Below, in pieces: positions 61,056 to 64,000 of a stretch of DNA of 64,000 bases. Origin of the DNA: JACKAF01 sp041391485 (GTDB lineage Bacteria > Bdellovibrionota > FAC87 > UBA2466 > JACKAF01); assembly GCA_041391485.1 (NCBI GenBank), contig JAWKNY010000016.1, forward strand, positions 14,949 to 78,948. The letters run 5' to 3'. Made by a program: the position numbers and the translations under genes. The stretch's first letter is position 1. Every line of letters starts with the position of its first letter. Under the pieces are notes generated by a model. That model was given only the letters and a program-made list of their open reading frames with translations, had not been told where the DNA came from and did no database searches.

Positions 61056-62688
61056 GACCTTCTCCCGTAGAGTACAAATGCAAGGCACGCGCGTACTCTT
61101 CCTGCTTGGCCTGTTCACCAAATAGAACCGGCTGGTTTCCGCGCCAACGACGTGCCACGAAGTCCTGTGAGGCTTTGTCTACCTCGTCGGCGCTCCAATT
61201 GAAGAGGCGGCCCATGAAGAGCGCCGTCTGATTCGCACAACGGCAGGACTGACACGGCCCCATCCCCAAACGTGTCCGGCGTCTTACGTCGGCGAGATTC
61301 TTTGCCCACTCTTCGCGCACGCAGTAGTCGACTTCCGCTGCCAATACCTGATCACACTCACAAAGAGTTTGCCGCAGTTCGGGTTCTTTTCGCGCGGCCT
61401 CCAAGATCTGGTGCGCCTGCGAACCATGCCGGAAGAACAAGCGTCGCACCGTCAGCGGATCCACTCCCGTTCTTCGGGCCTCTTCGATCCAGGGCATCTC
61501 GGTGGTGCACCCAGGCAGACTTTCCAGATGCGTGCGGCAACTCTCACGCCTATCCAGTCGCTTACAGATAATGTCGGTCATCTCTTCCGCCATCAGCCGG
61601 TAGGCGGCGAGCTTGCCTCCAATCATGGAATACAACCCATCCGCGCCATCAGCCTTGTGATCGTAAATTTCGTGATCTCGGCTGAGGGAACTCTCGCTCA
61701 TTCCCCACCCATACACGGTCGGTCGTATTCCCACAAAGGCACGCATGATGCGGTAGTCGTGAAGTGTAGGAAAATAACGTTGAACCGCCTGCAGCAGATA
61801 ACCGACTTCGTCCTGAGTAATCGTCACCCGATCGGGGTGCCCGTAGTAATCATCATCGGTCGTGCCGATGATCGTCGTGTGCTCGTGCGGAAGAATAAAA
61901 ACACTTTCGCGCCCATCGATTGCTTTACAGACCAGCGAAACGTTCACGATGCGCCTATCCAGAACCAGGTGCACTCCCTTGGAAGGGCGCATGCGAATGG
62001 ATCGTGTTTTTTTCGCGTCAATGAAAGGCGCCCAAGGGCCGCCCAGATTGATGACGGTACTCGCCCGCACAAACTCTACGCCGTGCCCCTCGCGAGCCAC
62101 CCGAAGACCTTTTACTTTCCCGTTTTCGGATACGACTTCTTGAACTTTTGCGGGAACCACAATTTCAGCACCGGATTCGACCGCACTCTTTGCGGTCAGG
62201 ATCACGAGCCTAAACGGATCGGTTCCCCATTCATCCATCGATACGGCGCCCACAATGTCCTTGCTAAAACCCGGGTCCAGCGCTTGCACTTCGTCCCGAT
62301 TTAGGCGCACGTGAGGTTTCCCACCTTTAATCGCGGAAAAGCTGTCATAGGCGGTGCAGAAGGTCTCCACCATTTCCATGTAGATCTTCGGATCCTGCTT
62401 CATGACTGGGATGAGAATCGGAATTCTAAAAAGCAGGTTGGGTGCAATCTTTTGAATGGCACCGCTGTCCTCGCAAGACTTGCGCGTGGTTTCGCGCTCG
62501 GTCTCAAGATACCGCGGGCCTCCGTGGATCATACCCGAACAAGCACCCGTGCTACCGGCGCAGAGATCGTTTTTTTCGAAGAGAATGGTGGACAGACCTC
62601 GCATGGCACAGTCCCGCGCCACGCCGACCCCGTTGATACCCCCACCTATGATCGCTACATCGTACGTTTTTGTGTTCGCGTCTGCCAT
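61042..62688 (-). CDS. FAD-dependent glycerol-3-phosphate dehydrogenase, GlpA-type with BFD-like [2Fe-2S] tail
   Basis: 548 residues. FAD loop DVAIIGGGINGVGVARDCAM, then STGACSGMIHGGPRYL, FILPHEHTTIIGTTDDDYYG and YSMIGGKLAAYRLMAEEMTD as in GlpA/GlpD. After residue about 430 a BFD-like domain holds Cys ligands in CECDQVLAAEVDYC and MGPCQSCRCANQ, indicating a [2Fe-2S] cluster as in GlpA. It oxidises sn-glycerol-3-phosphate to dihydroxyacetone phosphate. ATG overlaps the aspS stop (TAATG), so it is translated with aspS upstream, an unusual neighbour. Confidence 0.92.
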   Translation of the reverse strand: MADANTKTYDVAIIGGGINGVGVARDCAMRGLSTILFEKNDLCAGSTGACSGMIHGGPRYLETERETTRKSCEDSGAIQKIAPNLLFRIPILIPVMKQDPKIYMEMVETFCTAYDSFSAIKGGKPHVRLNRDEVQALDPGFSKDIVGAVSMDEWGTDPFRLVILTAKSAVESGAEIVVPAKVQEVVSENGKVKGLRVAREGHGVEFVRASTVINLGGPWAPFIDAKKTRSIRMRPSKGVHLVLDRRIVNVSLVCKAIDGRESVFILPHEHTTIIGTTDDDYYGHPDRVTITQDEVGYLLQAVQRYFPTLHDYRIMRAFVGIRPTVYGWGMSESSLSRDHEIYDHKADGADGLYSMIGGKLAAYRLMAEEMTDIICKRLDRRESCRTHLESLPGCTTEMPWIEEARRTGVDPLTVRRLFFRHGSQAHQILEAARKEPELRQTLCECDQVLAAEVDYCVREEWAKNLADVRRRTRLGMGPCQSCRCANQTALFMGRLFNWSADEVDKASQDFVARRWRGNQPVLFGEQAKQEEYARALHLYSTGEGHGDL

Positions 62689-64000
62689 TACTCCCTTGGA
62701 ATGAGACGGATGGACAACTCATCAAGCTGTTTGGCATCCGCGCCTGAGGGCGCCTCGCTCATCAAGCACGTAGCCTTTTGTGTTTTGGGGAAAGCGATGA
62801 CCTCGCGTATCGCATCAGTTCCCGCAAGCAACATCGTAATCCGGTCTACCCCGAATGCAATCCCACCGTGAGGAGGGGTGCCGTACTCCAATGCCTCCAG
62901 GAAAAACCCAAACTTGGTCTTCGCCTCTTCGTCGCCAATGCCGAGCGCACGGAACATGCGCGCCTGCACTTCAGGACGAAAAATACGGATGCTCCCGCCG
63001 CCGATTTCATAGCCGTTTAGTACCATGTCGTAGGCTTGCGCCCGAATTTTGCGAAGCGCTTCATTGTCTTTCGCGTCCAGAAAGGCTTGCGTGTCTTCTG
63101 GGTGTGGCGCGGTGAACGGGTGGTGGGCGGCGTAAAGCCTGTCTTCCTCTGAATCGTATTCAAAAAGCGGGAAGTCCGTCACCCAAAGGAAACTGAAAGC
63201 ATTTTGGTCGACGTAGCCGAAGCGCTCACCAAAAACGGTTCGCAGGTGGCTAAGAGACTGGTTCACCATCTTGGGCGCTCCGCACATCAAAAAGAGCATC
63301 GCCCCGGACGTAAACGGAAGCTGCGCCTCAATCTCTTTTTTTAGCTCATCGGAAAAGAACTTCGCCTGCGGGGCCTGCCAGTCTCCAGGTGACTTGATGC
63401 GGATCCACGAAACCCCTTTGGCCCCATAAGGGGCTACTTCCTTCGGAAGCGCATCCAAATCTTTGCGGGACAGTGGTTGTTTTTCCTCTACGCAGAGTCC
63501 TTTTAGAATACCGCCAGAAGCGAGCGCGGTTTTGAAAACCTGGAAGTCACACTTCTTCCCCGATTCGGTGAGATCCACAAGTTTGAGGGAGTTCCTCAAA
63601 TCCGGCTTGTCCGATCCATAAAGCTCCATCGCGTTGGCGTAAGAAATGCGCGTGAACGGAAGCTTTACGTTCACCTTTAGGACGCTCTCAAACACGCGCT
63701 CCATCAGGCGCTCGTGAAGCGCCAGAATATCCTCGCGATCCACAAAAGACATTTCGACGTCCACCTGAGTGAACTCCGGTTGGCGATCGGCGCGCAAATC
63801 CTCGTCCCTAAAGCAGCGGGCTATCTGGAAATAACGATCAAAGCCACTGATCATGCAAAGCTGCTTCAAAGTCTGAGGCGACTGCGGTAGCGCATAGAAT
63901 TGTCCGGGGTGGACACGGCTGGGAACTAGGTAATCTCGAGCCCCTTCCGGAGTGGTCTTATAGAGAATGGGAGTTTCAATTTCAATAAAACCCTCTTCCC
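62688..64000 (-). CDS. aspS: Aspartyl-tRNA synthetase, C-terminal part
   Basis: The 5' end lies beyond the window; about 436 residues are visible. Class II motif 2 region FDRYFQIARCFRDEDLRADR, QPEFTQVDVEMSF, the GAD insertion domain around residues 180-280, and motif 3 GIAFGVDRITMLLAGTDAIREVIAFPK. HPGQFYALPQSPQTLKQLCM confirms a bacterial-type AspRS. The discriminating (D/AsxRS) specificity was not judged. It charges tRNA-Asp. Followed by the glpA-like gene with stop/start overlap. Confidence 0.97.
   Translation of the reverse strand, partial: EEGFIEIETPILYKTTPEGARDYLVPSRVHPGQFYALPQSPQTLKQLCMISGFDRYFQIARCFRDEDLRADRQPEFTQVDVEMSFVDREDILALHERLMERVFESVLKVNVKLPFTRISYANAMELYGSDKPDLRNSLKLVDLTESGKKCDFQVFKTALASGGILKGLCVEEKQPLSRKDLDALPKEVAPYGAKGVSWIRIKSPGDWQAPQAKFFSDELKKEIEAQLPFTSGAMLFLMCGAPKMVNQSLSHLRTVFGERFGYVDQNAFSFLWVTDFPLFEYDSEEDRLYAAHHPFTAPHPEDTQAFLDAKDNEALRKIRAQAYDMVLNGYEIGGGSIRIFRPEVQARMFRALGIGDEEAKTKFGFFLEALEYGTPPHGGIAFGVDRITMLLAGTDAIREVIAFPKTQKATCLMSEAPSGADAKQLDELSIRLIPRE

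Overview
The window is a gene-dense chromosomal segment of roughly even base composition from a motile, respiring Gram-negative bacterium. The closest fit is the Bdellovibrionota (former Deltaproteobacteria, Bdellovibrio-like). The reasons are a short flagellin, an extended phenylalanine hydroxylase together with hydroxyphenylpyruvate dioxygenase and PCD, CarD plus DivIVA-like proteins, an aa3-type cytochrome c oxidase operon, several secreted proteases, and the rpsB-tsf-pyrH-frr-uppS-cdsA-dxr-rseP order. No 16S rRNA or tRNA gene was seen, so the phylum is an inference.

Layout. 0-3 kb: end of a translation/RNA operon (khpA, rimM, trmD), then hpd with its own promoter. 3-9 kb: a zinc-ribbon membrane protein, a metallopeptidase-like gene, then a four-gene surface-glycan cassette (two tandem SGNH hydrolases, a pyruvyltransferase-like protein, a GT9). 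9-14.5 kb: a sigma-54 activator, standalone CoaB, flagellin with a structured leader, a free-Met-sulfoxide-reductase-like GAF protein, a CheD-like protein, an HtrA-type protease and PCD. 14.6-19.2 kb: a TCA operon icd-mdh-sucC-sucD-ndk. 19.3-31.6 kb: accessory genes (L,D-transpeptidase, histidine kinase with degenerate receivers, secreted trypsin-like protease, GT2, GloB, DUF296, zinc carboxypeptidase, TPR-wHTH regulator with a secreted partner, extended phenylalanine hydroxylase, lipoprotein). 31.6-35.6 kb: cytochrome oxidase operon. 35.6-38 kb: divergent uvrC and thpR. 38.2-47 kb: translation elongation/lipid/isoprenoid operon ending with PhoH. 47-55.6 kb: lepA-lepB, cysS-ispF-ispD-carD, maf-yggS-divIVA. 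55.6-59.7 kb: mgtC, a BatE-like protein, an HTH protein, and a poorly preserved stretch holding a PilZ protein and a repeat cluster. 59.3-64 kb: aspS followed by a GlpABC-like glycerol-3-phosphate dehydrogenase with an unusually short GlpC.

Quality note. At least fifteen reading-frame breaks occur, including in the essential genes rpsB (2), tsf (3) and cysS (1). Almost all are repaired by restoring one base in a short homopolymer. I read most of them as sequencing or assembly deletions, and the corresponding genes are annotated as single frameshifted CDSs.

Most unusual elements: (i) a dispersed element of about 40 bp starting TAGGTACCACGTTCC and ending in a perfect DnaA-box sequence (TGTGGATAA), with five copies here of which three are clustered; (ii) a GlpC reduced to a small two-cluster ferredoxin-like protein; (iii) an approximately 290-residue C-terminal extension on phenylalanine hydroxylase; (iv) a CheD-like protein without the catalytic cysteine beside the flagellin gene; (v) a possible c-di-GMP-I-like RNA at about 21.55 kb; and (vi) a tandem SGNH glycan cassette behind a FliA-like promoter.
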